A stretch of 60,959 nt of DNA from a virus: IMG/VR virus record IMGVR_UViG_3300021960_000075, positions 1-60,959 of that record. One strand, given 5' to 3'. The position numbers and the translations under genes are program-made. Position 1 is the first letter of the stretch. Each line of letters begins with the position of its first letter. Shown here piece by piece: positions 24,170 through 36,500 of this stretch. The notes below the pieces were generated by a model. It saw only the letters and a program-made list of their open reading frames with translations. It ran no database searches and was not told the origin of the DNA.

Positions 24170-27100
24170 GTGGCAGTAACAGAAAAGTTAATGGGTGCTG
24201 GTACCTTCTCAATAAATTTTAGTCAAGAATATACACCAACAGCAATAATTGAATCAATAAAAGAATGGGGTCATATTGTTATTACTCCACAATCAGTTGA
24301 TATAAACAGTCTTTCTGATTCCGATATATTAAGTTCCGCTAGATATACAGGAATAATTTTAAATAGAACTTTAGAAGAAGGAATTGTATCTATTAATGGT
24401 CAAGGTCTTGAACTGTATATGGGAGATGGTTCAGGAAAAGGAATGGTCATTGCTGAGTCTAATAATATTGGAAAAGTTAGAATATTTGATGGTGTTACTT
24501 TAGCAGAAGCTTTATTCAACTCAGTTACAAGCACTGGAAAACCTTATGGAATTATGAGGGATGAAACAGGTGCTTTGCAAGCTATTCAACAAGGTTCTAT
24601 ATATCAACCAACAGATACTGAAGGTGAAAATGTACTTTATTCAGGTCAGCATTTCGTTGAAACTGCTTTATCGGCTTTAAAGTTTATATGTGAAATTGTA
24701 AATGCAGAATACAGAGTAAACCCTAATGGAACATTAGATGCAGGTCCAGCAGCTAACTTATTTGTTGGTGTTGGAAGTAACGAACCAACTTCTGTAGTAG
24801 TTAAAACTGCTTATGGTGAAGACCCTGAATATCAAGGTGTAACACCACAAGGTTTAAGAAGTGAATTTGATGCTACTGACTGGGTTTCAAGAGTTGACTT
24901 TACTGGAGAAGTTGGATATTTTGATATTGCAACAGATGTTGCAGGTGAAGCTAACTTATCATCTAATCCTTATAAAGATTTACACGGGAATGCACTTAAA
25001 CGTGTTGGCTTAGTACAAGAACCTGATGTACCTGAAGAACATTTGAACTCAAGAGCTCAAGCGATGCTTAATGAATTATCTAGAGTTAAAAAAATACTTA
25101 ATCTTGATTTAACACAGTATGAAGTATCGGGAGATATGAAAGTTGGAGATTATGTATATGCTTTTGACCCTGATGTAGGATTCGTTGACACAGATGCTGA
25201 TGCCGCTGCAGAAAGCAGAGATAAATACGAAGTAACCTTTAGAGGTCAAACTATAACACCAGCAAAGGTAAGAATTATAGGTTTAACTTTCCCAATTATT
25301 GATGGAATGGGTGTTTACTTCAGAGACAAAGATGGAAACTATACAGACTTAACTCAATATATAAACTATGAAAGTGGTTCTACTCAAGTTGAATTAGGAG
25401 ATTCAATTAGAAGCTTGAAAGATGATTTAAGATTCAGTGAATTTTCATTATCTAGAGAAGTAGCGGGTGCTTTTTCTATACCAGATTTACCAAGCACACC
25501 AACTTTACAATCTGGAACATATTTAGATTCAACTGGAGAATCTAAAGGATTTATAAGAATCACAGTAAGCAAGCCAACTAATATAGATGGTTCACAAATT
25601 ACAGATGGTGAATCATACAAAGTAAGATATAAAAAATTAACAGATAACGAATACTCTTATATGAGCTTTCCTTTTACAGGCGTAAGTTCAGAAACCTTGT
25701 TATTACAAGATTTAACTGTTGGTGCAACTTATCAAATAGGTGTTGCAGTAGTAGATAAATCAGGTTTCAAGAAAATGTCAGCTTATGATGGCACAGGAGA
25801 AAATTTATATACAGATAGCTCAAGTATTAATCCTAGTTATACAACAAATGCAAGAATAGAAATTGAAAAAGATGGACAAGCACCATCACAGCCTAAACAA
25901 GCAACTATAGCTACTGGACCATTAAGAGTTCAAATTACACATTATTTAGGAAAAGCAGGAACTGATAGCGGCGGTAATGCTTATGGAGATTTCACTTTAG
26001 AAGGTGACTTAGACCACTTAGATATTCACGCTGTGACTCAAGATGGTAATACCGAAACATTTACTGTTGCAAGTAGCAATAAAATTGGTGAAGTAAAAGT
26101 TAACTCAGGAAACTTATTACAAGAAATACCTGTAGTCGCCAACTTAGAACTTCCTGACTCAGAGGATTATTACTTTAGAATTGTTGCTGTTGATAAATCC
26201 GGAAACGCATCTGACCCATCAGCAGGTCAAGCAGGAAATGCAACGCTTATGGAACAAGCCTATATTGGCGATGCTGCTATTACTACAGCAAAAATTGGAG
26301 AAGCTGCTATTACAGATGCAAAGATAGCTACTGCAACTATTACTTCAGCAAAAATAAGTGACGTATCAGCAGACAAACTAACTTCCGGAACAATTACAGG
26401 TGGAGAGATTACCGTTGGTGGTGTTTCTAATACTGCAGGATACATTCAGTCTTACAACTATGTAGCCGACACTTCAGGTTGGAGTATTTTTTCAGATGGA
26501 ACTGCAGAGTTTCAAGATGTTAAGATTCGTGGTGAATTAAACGCATCAGATATTGTAACCGGAACTTTGGATGCTTCTAACTTAACTGTTACAAATCTAA
26601 ACGCAGATAGTATTACTGCAGGAACCTTAGATGTAGATAGACTACCTACTATTACAACTTCACAAATAAACTTTGATGCTGGAGATATTGGTGGTGCTGA
26701 TAGTTCAAACATTGTTGCTACTATAAATACTTCATCAGAAGGACTTACTATTAATGCAGCTAAGTTGAATTTATCAGGTGTATTGTCTGTTACAAATCCA
26801 AGTATTACTTCCGGAAATATTGGTGGAATAACTATTAGTAGTGACTATATTCAATCAGATAATTATGGAACTTCTAGTGGTGCTGATGGATTTAGAATAC
26901 AGTCAGATGGAAATGCATTCTTTAAGGATGTAACAATAAGTGGAGTATTGAACGGTGTAACTGCTAACCAACCAGTAACACTAGACCTACCTAGTGGTGG
27001 TAAAATCAGAACTGCTTCTTCGGGAGCTAGAGTTGAATTACATCAAGCTGGTAGTTTCCCTTCTGTAAATTTTTACAGCAGTGGTGGAACAACAACTTCA

Positions 27101-28114
27101 TTATATGATGACAACTCAGCATCTTTTGTTATTAGCACAACCAGAGAAATAACTTTATCTGGTACTGGTGGAATACATTTAGCTGATAATACTTTACACA
27201 TAGGCAGTAAACAAGGTAGTTTTTCATCTGCCATATATATTGATGGGGATATAGGTGGTTCTACAGATGTACTAAGAAGTTCAGGCACTTACGCTTACTG
27301 GGGTTCTCCACCAGCTACTGCTGGTGTTACTGCTTTAGCTGGACAAGGAACTATAAGCGTAGGACCGGGAAATACTGGTTCTTTAATTATTAGTAATAAT
27401 CATAGTCACGATGCACATAATCACTCTGGAACTGTTTTTACAAGCGATAATCATCATAACAACAATAGTTTTATTAACAGTTCTGATGTAACAAATAACA
27501 GTACTGTTCAAACTGGTTATAACCACGCAAACTCTGCTCACGTTGCTAATAATACAATCAATTATGCTATACAAGTGCACGCAATGGATGCTAGTGCACA
27601 CCATAGTGCAAATACTGTTCCTCAACACGATAACAATGAACACAGCGAAGATTATACACCTTTAAGTTCTTACAATAATCACTTGAATAACTTACACTTT
27701 TCAGACGCAAGATTAAAAAATGATGTAACAGATACAAGTTTTGGTTTAGATTTCGTTAATAGATTAAGACCAGTAGATTACACTTGGGACCAATTATATT
27801 TAGACACTTATTATGGTGATGGTCATTTCGATGGATTAAAAGCTTTATTAACCAATCAGCAAACTGGTTTTCTTGCACAGGAAGTTAAAACTGCTGTTTA
27901 TGAAACAAACGGAAGCAATATTGATTTTGGTGGATTTATAGAAGTAGAGTTAACAGACGAAGATAGAGCTGTTAAAGAAGCTACTGGAACAACAGATGAT
28001 ATACACAAATTGGATTACCAACAATTTATACCACCACTTGTAAAAGCTGTACAAGAACTTTCAGCTAAAATAGATGTATTAGAAGCAAGAATAGATGAGT
28101 TAGAAGGAGCGTAA
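24170..28114 (+). CDS. tail tip / central fibre protein with FN3 and S74-type chaperone, 1314 aa
   Basis: GTG start directly after the previous stop. The first ~400 residues form a tail-hub-like region. An FN3-like domain follows (LPSTPTLQSGTYLDSTG, YKVRYKKLTDNEYSYMSF, LTVGATYQIGVAVVDKSG). A second beta region leads into repeats of the AAITTAKIGEAAITDAKI type and a DGTAEFQDVKIRGELNAS motif that is common in phage central fibres. The last ~135 residues are an intramolecular chaperone of the peptidase S74 class. It begins SDARLKNDV near residue 1178, has TGFLAQEV, and ends in a PLVKAVQELSAKIDVLEARI coiled coil. It should trimerise and self-cleave at the Ser. Confidence 0.82.
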   Translation: MAVTEKLMGAGTFSINFSQEYTPTAIIESIKEWGHIVITPQSVDINSLSDSDILSSARYTGIILNRTLEEGIVSINGQGLELYMGDGSGKGMVIAESNNIGKVRIFDGVTLAEALFNSVTSTGKPYGIMRDETGALQAIQQGSIYQPTDTEGENVLYSGQHFVETALSALKFICEIVNAEYRVNPNGTLDAGPAANLFVGVGSNEPTSVVVKTAYGEDPEYQGVTPQGLRSEFDATDWVSRVDFTGEVGYFDIATDVAGEANLSSNPYKDLHGNALKRVGLVQEPDVPEEHLNSRAQAMLNELSRVKKILNLDLTQYEVSGDMKVGDYVYAFDPDVGFVDTDADAAAESRDKYEVTFRGQTITPAKVRIIGLTFPIIDGMGVYFRDKDGNYTDLTQYINYESGSTQVELGDSIRSLKDDLRFSEFSLSREVAGAFSIPDLPSTPTLQSGTYLDSTGESKGFIRITVSKPTNIDGSQITDGESYKVRYKKLTDNEYSYMSFPFTGVSSETLLLQDLTVGATYQIGVAVVDKSGFKKMSAYDGTGENLYTDSSSINPSYTTNARIEIEKDGQAPSQPKQATIATGPLRVQITHYLGKAGTDSGGNAYGDFTLEGDLDHLDIHAVTQDGNTETFTVASSNKIGEVKVNSGNLLQEIPVVANLELPDSEDYYFRIVAVDKSGNASDPSAGQAGNATLMEQAYIGDAAITTAKIGEAAITDAKIATATITSAKISDVSADKLTSGTITGGEITVGGVSNTAGYIQSYNYVADTSGWSIFSDGTAEFQDVKIRGELNASDIVTGTLDASNLTVTNLNADSITAGTLDVDRLPTITTSQINFDAGDIGGADSSNIVATINTSSEGLTINAAKLNLSGVLSVTNPSITSGNIGGITISSDYIQSDNYGTSSGADGFRIQSDGNAFFKDVTISGVLNGVTANQPVTLDLPSGGKIRTASSGARVELHQAGSFPSVNFYSSGGTTTSLYDDNSASFVISTTREITLSGTGGIHLADNTLHIGSKQGSFSSAIYIDGDIGGSTDVLRSSGTYAYWGSPPATAGVTALAGQGTISVGPGNTGSLIISNNHSHDAHNHSGTVFTSDNHHNNNSFINSSDVTNNSTVQTGYNHANSAHVANNTINYAIQVHAMDASAHHSANTVPQHDNNEHSEDYTPLSSYNNHLNNLHFSDARLKNDVTDTSFGLDFVNRLRPVDYTWDQLYLDTYYGDGHFDGLKALLTNQQTGFLAQEVKTAVYETNGSNIDFGGFIEVELTDEDRAVKEATGTTDDIHKLDYQQFIPPLVKAVQELSAKIDVLEARIDELEGA

Positions 28115-28326
28115 TGGCTATAGAAGATTTTAAATTTTCTGGAAAAGAAAAAACTATACAACAAGAACTTATAGAACTTATGTCTCTTATTGAATTTTTA
28201 GAAGATAAATATATAGAAGAAACAGCAAAAGAAGAGCCTATTACAGAAATAGTATCTCAACTAGAAACAGAGATTATTTCAAAAAGACAAGAGTATGAAA
28301 ATTTAGGTGGAACATATGACACATAA
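28114..28326 (+). CDS. small coiled-coil protein, 70 aa
   Basis: Starts in a one-base overlap with the tip gene. Almost entirely charged helix (IQQELIELMSLIEFLEDKYIEE), so probably a coiled-coil oligomer. It overlaps the next gene by 11 bases. It could be a fibre-associated chaperone, but I have no direct evidence. Confidence 0.55.
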   Translation: MAIEDFKFSGKEKTIQQELIELMSLIEFLEDKYIEETAKEEPITEIVSQLETEIISKRQEYENLGGTYDT

Positions 28327-28534
28327 TAATCTTTTTTATAATCCCGATGAAGAACAAGAATTAAATGACAAGATTTCTTTTAGTATGGACAAAATAAGAA
28401 ATATGGAGGAATTATTATCTGTTGCTATATCTGAAAATGTTGAACAAGAAACAATTGATGGAATTCAAGCTAATATAGATGCGGAAATAATAATATATAA
28501 TGCTTTAATTGCAGAAAGAGATGAAACACCTTGA
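28316..28534 (+). CDS. small coiled-coil protein, 72 aa
   Basis: The ATG at 28316 has AGGTGG five bases upstream; the in-frame GTG at 28307 lies inside that site. Helical and acidic (LNDKISFSMDKIRNMEELLSVA). It is similar in composition to its upstream neighbour and may be a partner of it. Confidence 0.5.
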   Translation: MTHNNLFYNPDEEQELNDKISFSMDKIRNMEELLSVAISENVEQETIDGIQANIDAEIIIYNALIAERDETP

Positions 28535-29304
28535 AATTTTCTTTGGGGGGTAAACAATTTATAGAATTTAAAACTGATGTAAAAGGTTTACAAGATATAG
28601 CACCTATACAAAAATCATCATCTTTTATACCTAGATGGTTTAAAGATATAAAAGATTACATTGAAATACCTGCTGTACACGAAAGAAACAAAAGACACTA
28701 TTTTGGTAAAAAAGGTTCAACTGCTAAACAACATACTGCTGGAACAGTAAAAAGATGTCCAGCGATAATAGACTTACTTACTGAAGGTTTTATTATTCCA
28801 ATGTGGACAGATTTTTTAATACAAAGAGACTTAGAAGTACTTGAATGGGACAATAGAAGTTTTGCTTATGGTATTGAATTTCATAGTAAAGAACAAATAA
28901 AAGGTTGGAATTTAAAAAAAACAGATTTTCCAGAAGCAGTAAAGTTTGTAAATCCTTGGAGAATATACACACCACCGGGTTATTCAGTATTATTTATGGC
29001 TCCTATATACCAATTTGAAAATAGATTTACAGTACTTCCGGGAATAGTTGAAACTGACTCATATCATCATATTAATTTTCCTTCTATTTGGCACACGACT
29101 AAGGATGCTATAATAGAAAGAGGTACACCGTTTATTCAAGTGATTCCATTCAAAAGAGAAAACTGGGATATTGATGTATCACAGATGACAGAAACTGACA
29201 TAGAGAACGATGCTAGGGAAAAAGTAGAGCTTAATACTAAGTTCAAAAATAGTTATAGAAATATCGTAAGGCGTTTAAATGGCAGACATAATAAACGAAG
29301 GTGA
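28531..29304 (+). CDS. PPG/ETD-motif protein, DUF6065-like, copy 1, 257 aa
   Basis: TTG start overlapping the previous stop. The conserved core includes RWFKDIKD, KRCPAIIDLLTEGFIIPMW, VKFVNPWRIYTPPGYSVLFM, VLPGIVETDSYHHINFPSIW and GTPFIQVIPFKRE. The same order of motifs appears in the genes at 44935 and 47132 of this window and resembles the DUF6065 family (PPGW...GVVETDW...GEPF...PV). The fold is probably a beta-barrel or cupin-like enzyme or binding domain; the function is unknown. This copy is separated from the other two by 16 kb and placed among tail-fibre genes. Confidence 0.6.
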   Translation: MKFSLGGKQFIEFKTDVKGLQDIAPIQKSSSFIPRWFKDIKDYIEIPAVHERNKRHYFGKKGSTAKQHTAGTVKRCPAIIDLLTEGFIIPMWTDFLIQRDLEVLEWDNRSFAYGIEFHSKEQIKGWNLKKTDFPEAVKFVNPWRIYTPPGYSVLFMAPIYQFENRFTVLPGIVETDSYHHINFPSIWHTTKDAIIERGTPFIQVIPFKRENWDIDVSQMTETDIENDAREKVELNTKFKNSYRNIVRRLNGRHNKRR

Positions 29305-30514
29305 TTCCAAGTTAGAGGTAGTTGATTCCTCTATAGATTCTCTTGCTAAAATTATTGCCGAAATTAATGGCGTAGAAAGAATAAATCAGTCTTCAACTTT
29401 ATTAACATTCACTAATCCTGACAACCAAATGGAAACAGGTGATGAAACCGATGACCAAAATGGTGCTGCCTCTACTTTTAATGGTTTTCAAGTTGATGAT
29501 GGAGTTATAAAAGTAGTATCAGGAGATGGTTCTACAATTCCACAATCAAATCTTTATATTGATGGTAAATCAATTATCTCAGATAAAACTCTTGCTATTG
29601 GTACTACTGGTCAAAAAGAATTACATTTTGGAACCAATGGAACTAAATGGGTAAAGATAACTGAAGGTGGTTTCCTAGACTTTGCTAAGATGACCATAAA
29701 TGGTTCTCAAGGAACTGCAGGTCAATATATTAAAAATGCAGGAAATGGAACTATTGAATGGGCTACTTTAGACAGTAGAAACGCCTTTGGTTCAATAAGT
29801 GTAGGCGGAAGCACTATAAGTGCTGGTTCTGTAGCTGATACATTAACAATTACTGCTGGAGATAATGTAGTTCTAAGTGTTGACGGAAGTGAATTAACGA
29901 TAAATGCAACTCAACCTAATGTTTTTAAAACAATTCAAGTTTCAGGTCAAAATGATATAGTAGGGGATTCAACCACAGATACATTGACATTTGTAGCTGG
30001 TAGTGGAATAACAATAACTACTGATTCTGCTTCAGATACGATAACAATCGCTAATTCAAGCTCAGGTGGTGGAACTACTGAAGATGTATTTAAAACAATA
30101 TCTGTTTCAGGTCAACAAGATATTGTTGCTGATAGTTCAACTGATACTTTAACGCTTATTGCAGGTCGTGGTATAGAAATAACAACAGTAGATACTGATG
30201 ATTCTATAACATTTAAAGAAACTAAAAGTAGATTATTATCACCTCTTGGGTATTTAACTTATACCATAGATGGTGGTTCAACTACAGAATTACCACTAAA
30301 AAACTTTTTTATAAATACCACAACAAGTATTGGGGTAAATGGAGGTGGTTCTCAAGTAGGTATGACCACACGAGCTTTACGTCTGCTAGAATCAGATGGT
30401 AGTACTTATAAGTTTATGATTATGCCAGCTACAAGTGATGGGGAATCTCTTGTATTTACATTCACTGAATCAGATGGCACTACTCAGACTAAGAATATAA
30501 CAATGGCTGCGTAA
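29279..30514 (+). CDS. tail fibre protein, 411 aa
   Basis: ATG at 29279 overlaps the previous gene by 26 bases. Beta-rich, Thr/Ser/Gly-rich sequence with two copies of FKTIQVSGQNDIVGDSTTDT / FKTISVSGQQDIVADSSTDT followed by LTFVAGSGI / LTLIAGRGI. This is typical of fibre shaft repeats shared with marine phages. The C-terminal 90 residues look like a compact head or attachment domain. It lies directly before the giant fibre. Confidence 0.7.
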   Translation: MADIINEGDSKLEVVDSSIDSLAKIIAEINGVERINQSSTLLTFTNPDNQMETGDETDDQNGAASTFNGFQVDDGVIKVVSGDGSTIPQSNLYIDGKSIISDKTLAIGTTGQKELHFGTNGTKWVKITEGGFLDFAKMTINGSQGTAGQYIKNAGNGTIEWATLDSRNAFGSISVGGSTISAGSVADTLTITAGDNVVLSVDGSELTINATQPNVFKTIQVSGQNDIVGDSTTDTLTFVAGSGITITTDSASDTITIANSSSGGGTTEDVFKTISVSGQQDIVADSSTDTLTLIAGRGIEITTVDTDDSITFKETKSRLLSPLGYLTYTIDGGSTTELPLKNFFINTTTSIGVNGGGSQVGMTTRALRLLESDGSTYKFMIMPATSDGESLVFTFTESDGTTQTKNITMAA

Positions 30515-30523
30515 AGGGAATAA

Positions 30524-33500
30524 ATGGCACAAAAAAATCCAATAAGAGGTGATTTTAACGAATCTAGTGAACTAGTTGGTTTAGCCGAATTTCAAGCTTC
30601 TGACTTTATTGGTATAGAAGATGGTGGTACTGGTGCTATTACAGCTTCAGGTGCTAGAACTAATTTAGGTCTAGAAATTGGAACAGATGTCCAATCTTGG
30701 GATGCACAATTAGATGATATTGCAGGTTTAACACCTAGCGATGGTTATTTTATTGTTGGTGATGGTTCTAATTTTGTTACAGAATCAGGAAATACAGCTA
30801 GAGCATCTTTAGGTTTAAGCACTTCTGACTCTCCAACATTTAATAATTTAACAGTATCAGGTAACTTAACTGTTTCAGGTACTCAAACCATATTAGAAAC
30901 TGAAACTTTAACAGTAGATGATAATACTATTGTCCTTAATTCAAATGCTACAGGTTCAGCTTCTGAAGACGCAGGTATAGAAATAGAAAGAGGAGACGAT
31001 ACAAATGTCACTCTTATTTGGGATGAGTCAAATGATAGATGGACTGTAGGCTCAGAATCGTTTGTTGCTGCAACATTTATTGGTAATCTTACCGGTAATG
31101 TTACAGGAACAGTATCAGATATAAGTAATTTTGATACTGATGATTTATCAGAGGGCTCTACTAATTTATACTACACCGACACAAGGGTTGGAACTTACCT
31201 GACAACAAACAGTTATGCTACTGAAAGCTATGTAGATAGTGCAGTAGCTTCTGAAAATGAATTAAGTGAGATGAACGATGTTACTCTTACTAGCCCTGCT
31301 AATGGTGACTTTTTAAGATACAATGGTTCTGTATGGATTAATGACCCTGTCAATTTATCAACAGATACTATTGGTGATTATGTACAAAGTATTACTGGTG
31401 GAACAGGAATATCTATTGATGTTACTTCTGGTGAAGGACAAACACCTACATTAGCAATTGACTTTACAGAATTTGATACTGGAAGTATAACAGAAGGAAG
31501 TAACTTATATTTTACAGAAGAAAGAGTTGACGATAGAGTTGCTGCATTATTAGTAGATTCAGTAACTTCTGGAATAGACATTAGTTATGATGACGTAAAC
31601 AATCAATTAACAATTAGTTCTGACCTTTCTGAAATAGTCGAAGCATTACAAGATAACGTACAAGGATTATTTAGTGGTGGTACTGGAATAACAACAAACT
31701 ATGATGATGGTTCTAATACATTAAGTTTATCAATAGATTTTACTGAATTTACTTCTGATGACATAGTAGAAGGTTCTACAAATTTATTTGTTACTGATGA
31801 AAGAATAGACGATAGAATTAATGCTTTACTTGTTGATAGCACAACATCTGGTATTGATATATCTTATGATGATGTAGCAAATTCATTAACACTTAGTGTA
31901 GATTTATCAGAAATTGTTGAAGCACTCCAAGACAATGTAGAAGGTTTATTCTCTGGTGGAACAGGTATCACAACAAGTTATGATGACGCAGCAAATACCC
32001 TTTCTCTTTCAATTGATTTTACAGAATTTGATACAGACAATGTAGTAGAAGGAACAACAAACTTATTCTTTACTACAGCTAGAGTTGATAGTCATTTAAG
32101 TGGTGGAACAGGAATTAGCTACACTACTGGTGCAATAGCAATTGACTTTAGTGAGTTTGATACTGGAAGCATTACAGAAGGAAGCAACTTATATTACACA
32201 GATACTAGAGCAGATGGAAGAATTGCAGCAGCTAGTATTGGAGATTTATCAGATGTAACTCTAACTTCTACAGCTACAGGTGACATACTTAGATACAATG
32301 GTTCAGCATTTGTAAATGAACCACTTAACTTAGGTACTGATACTGAAGGTGACTATGTAGCAAGTCTTGTAGCAGGAACAGGTATAACTCTAACTAATAA
32401 TAGTGGAGAAACTTCAACACCTACTGTTGCAGTAGATATGACTGCTTTTGATACAGATGATTTATCTGAGGGCAGTACAAATCTTTACTATACCGATACA
32501 AGAGTAGGTAGCTACTTAACAACTAATAGTTATGCTACACAAACTTATGTAGATAACGCTGTAGCAAGTGAAAACGAATTAAGTGAAATGAATGATGTCA
32601 CATTGACATCAGCTACTACTGGAGATTTTTTACAATACAATGGAAGCGTTTGGGTTAACATTGCACCTGATACTGATGACATTGCTGAGGGTACTAATCT
32701 TTACTTTACAACTTCTAGAGTAGATACAGAGATAGATAGTTATGTTACTGGAGGAACTGGCGTAACAGTATCTTCCGGTCAAATAAGTATTGGTCAAGCA
32801 GTATCAACAACTTCTAACGTAACATTTGCAGATGTAACTGTTAATGGAGATTTAACATCAGGTGGTCAAGTTCTTATAGGAACAAATACTATTACATTGA
32901 ACTATGATGTTCAAAGCACAGATAACACACTTGATATTGATATAGAGTTTTGGAGAGGTAATTTAGCCCATAAACACTTTAGTTGGGATGAACAAAATGA
33001 TAGATTTACTGTTAACGGAGAAGATTTTGTAGCTGGTACTGTGATAGCAGCTTTAACTGGTAATGTTACTGGTAACGTTGCTGGTAATGTTACTGGAGAC
33101 TTAACAGGAGATGTTACTGGAGATGTAACAGGTAACCTAACAGGTAATGTTACTGGAAATGTAACTGGTAACGTTACAGGAAATGTTGTTGGAAATGTAA
33201 CAGGAGATGTTACTGGTACGGTTTCTAGTTTATCTAATCACGATACAGATGATTTAACTGAAGGCGTAACTAATCTTTACTACACAGACACTAGAGCAAG
33301 GGCTGCTATAAATTATAATGACGCAGGTGGAGACGGCTCATTAACATATGACAACTCAACTGGAGTTATAACTTACACTGGACCATCAGCTTCAGAAGTT
33401 AGAGCACATTTTACTGCCGGTACAGGTGTTGCAATATCTTCAGGTGAAATATCTATAGGACAAGCTGTAGCTACTACTGATAATGTAACATTTGCAACTG

Positions 33501-36500
33501 TAGAAACTTCTGGAAATGTAACTGTTGGTGGTAACTTAACCGTATCAGGTACAACTACAACAATAAATACTGAGACATTAGTAGTTGATGACAACATTAT
33601 TATCCTTAATAGCAACGCAACTGGAAGCCCAACTGAAAATGCAGGTTTTGAAATTGAAAGAGGAGATTCTGCTAATAAATCTTTCTTATGGAATGAAACA
33701 GATGACAAGTGGACATTAGGTTCAGATACATTAGTTGCAGGAACTGTTGAAGCAAATCTAACAGGTAATGTAACAGGAACTGTTTCTTCCTTATCAAATC
33801 ACGACACAGACGACTTAACTGAAGGTACTACAAACTTATACTACACAGATGCAAGAGTAGATGCTTATCATACAGGTGGAACTGGAATTAGCTATGCTTC
33901 AGGAACAATAGCTGTTGATTTTACAGAATTTGATACCGATAGTATCACAGAAGGTTCTTCAAATGTTTATTACACTACTGCACGTGCTAGAAGTGCTGTC
34001 TCAGGTGGAACAGGATTAGATTACAATAGCTCAACAGGTGTATTTGATATTGATAGCACAGTAGCTACATTATCAGGAACTCAAACTCTTACCAATAAAA
34101 CAATAAACTTTGAAGATAATACTGCAATAGTTGAGTTTGCAGTAACAGTAGCTGATGTTAGTGGTAATAAATATCATTTAGATGGTGAAACAGCTGCAAG
34201 TATTCAGCTTGTTCCGGGAATTACATATAGATTTGACCAGAGTGATAGCACAAACTCTGGGCATCCATTAGTATTTTCAACAACTCAGGATGGAACTCAC
34301 AACTCAGGTTCTGCTTATACAACAGGCGTAACTACAAATGGAACTCCGGGTTCTTCAGGAGCATATACACAAATAGTTGTCAATGCTGCAACTGCTGATA
34401 CTTTATACTATTATTGTTCTTCTCACTCAGGAATGGGTGGAAGTTCTGTTGTTTCAGTAGCAGGTTCTAGTTTAACTGCAAGCACAACTGATAACTTAAC
34501 AGAAGGCAGTTCTAACCTTTACTTTACAGACGCAAGGGCTAGAAGTGCAATATCTGTTACTGATAGTGGTGGAGATGGTTCTCTATCCTATAACTCAAGC
34601 ACAGGCGTAATTACTTATACAGGTCCTAGTGCAAGTGAAGTTCAAGCACATTTTTCAGCAGGTACAGGTGTAACTTATTCAGCAGGACAATTTAGTATTG
34701 GACAATCAGTTGGAACTACAGATAGTGTAACATTCAGTACTGTTACAGCAAACTTAACTGGAAATGTGACAGGAAACGTAACTGGAAATGTAACTGGAAC
34801 TGTATCATCATTATCAAACCACGATACTGGAGATTTAACTGAAGGTAGTAACCTTTATTATACAGATACAAGAGCAAGAGGTTCAATAAGTGTTACTGAT
34901 GCAGGTGGAGACGGAAGTCTAAGTTACAACAATACAACAGGTGTTATTACTTATACTGGACCAAGTGCAGCAGAGGTTAGAGCTCACTTCACAGCAGGAA
35001 CTGGTGTTTCTATTACTTCCGGTGAAGTTGCAATTGGTCAGTCTGTTGGAACTACAGATAACGTAACATTTAACGATTTAACAGTTTCAGGAAACTTAAC
35101 AGTTAGTGGAACAACAACCACAGTTAATACTGAAACTATAAACCTTGCAGATAACATAATTGTCTTTAATTCAAATGCAACAGGAAGTGCTTCTGAAAAT
35201 GCAGGAATTGAAATAGAGCGTGGAGATGACGCTAATAAAACTTTAATTTGGGATGAAACCAATGATAGATGGACAGTAGGAAGTGAAACTTTTGTAGCTT
35301 CTACATTTATTGGAAACCTAACAGGAAACGTAACAGGAAATGTTACCGGACAAGTTTCTGATATTTCTAATCACGACGCTGCTGACTTGTCTTATGACCC
35401 ATCAGATTCAGAAAACCTTACTGCAACAAATGTTAAAGGTGCTTTAGATGAATTAGATTTAGCAAAAGTAAATAAGAGTGCTTTAGGTACTACATTAATC
35501 TACTACCCTACTGATACAGCTGACCCATCAATTAGTGGTTACTACAGAATGGTTACTTCTATATCTGATACTGATTACGATACAACTGCTGTAAATATAT
35601 CAACAGGTTCTATTACTGCTAATAACCAACAAGTAGGTGCAGTTATTGGTGACGCAGGAATATTTCAAGGAAATCCGGGTTATATAGAAATTCACGTAAC
35701 AGGTTCAATAAGAAATGTATCCGGTGGTAGTGCTGGTTTCTATTTTAAGGTATATCATAGAAATTCAAGTGGCACAGAAACTCTTATGGGAACTTCTAAT
35801 GCTACACCTAATGTAACAAACACTTCATATCAAGAATTTCACGCAGACGCAATATTAACTAGTCCACAAGACTTTACTGCAACAGATAGAGTTGTATTTA
35901 AATGGTTTGCAGCGAATTTATCAGGTTCTGCAACTTATGATTTTCAATACGGCGGTACTTCTCCTATAAGAGCTACTTTCCCTGTTCAGACAGCATTAAT
36001 ACTTCACGACCAAGAAGCTGATGATGTCCAAACAAACACTACTGCTTTCAACGGAATATTAAGTACTTCTGAAACTACTGTACAAGCAGCACTCAATGTT
36101 ATTGATGACATTACAACTACTGATGTTCCAGAAGGTACAAATCTTTATTACACAACAGCTAGAGCTAATACAGACTTTGATACTAAGTTAGCTGCTGCTG
36201 ACACTGATGACTTATCAGAAGGTACTACAAACCTATATTTTACTAATGCTAGAGCAGACGCAAGAATTGCAGCTGCAAACATAGAAGATTTAAACAATAT
36301 AGGATTTACTGCACCGGGTGCATCTGATGATGCAAAAGTTATTAGTTGGGATAATACAGCAGGTAGCTTTGCTTTATCATCACTATCAGGATTATCAGGT
36401 TCCGGTGAAGTAAACACAGCTTCTAATATTGGTACTGCTGGTGTAGGTGTCTTTGATGGAAAAGTTGGAGAAGACTTACAATTTAAAAATATTAATGCTG

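Noticed and set aside
33055-33225. CRISPR-like array
   Set aside because: The short repeats are coding, in frame and without unique spacers of constant length.
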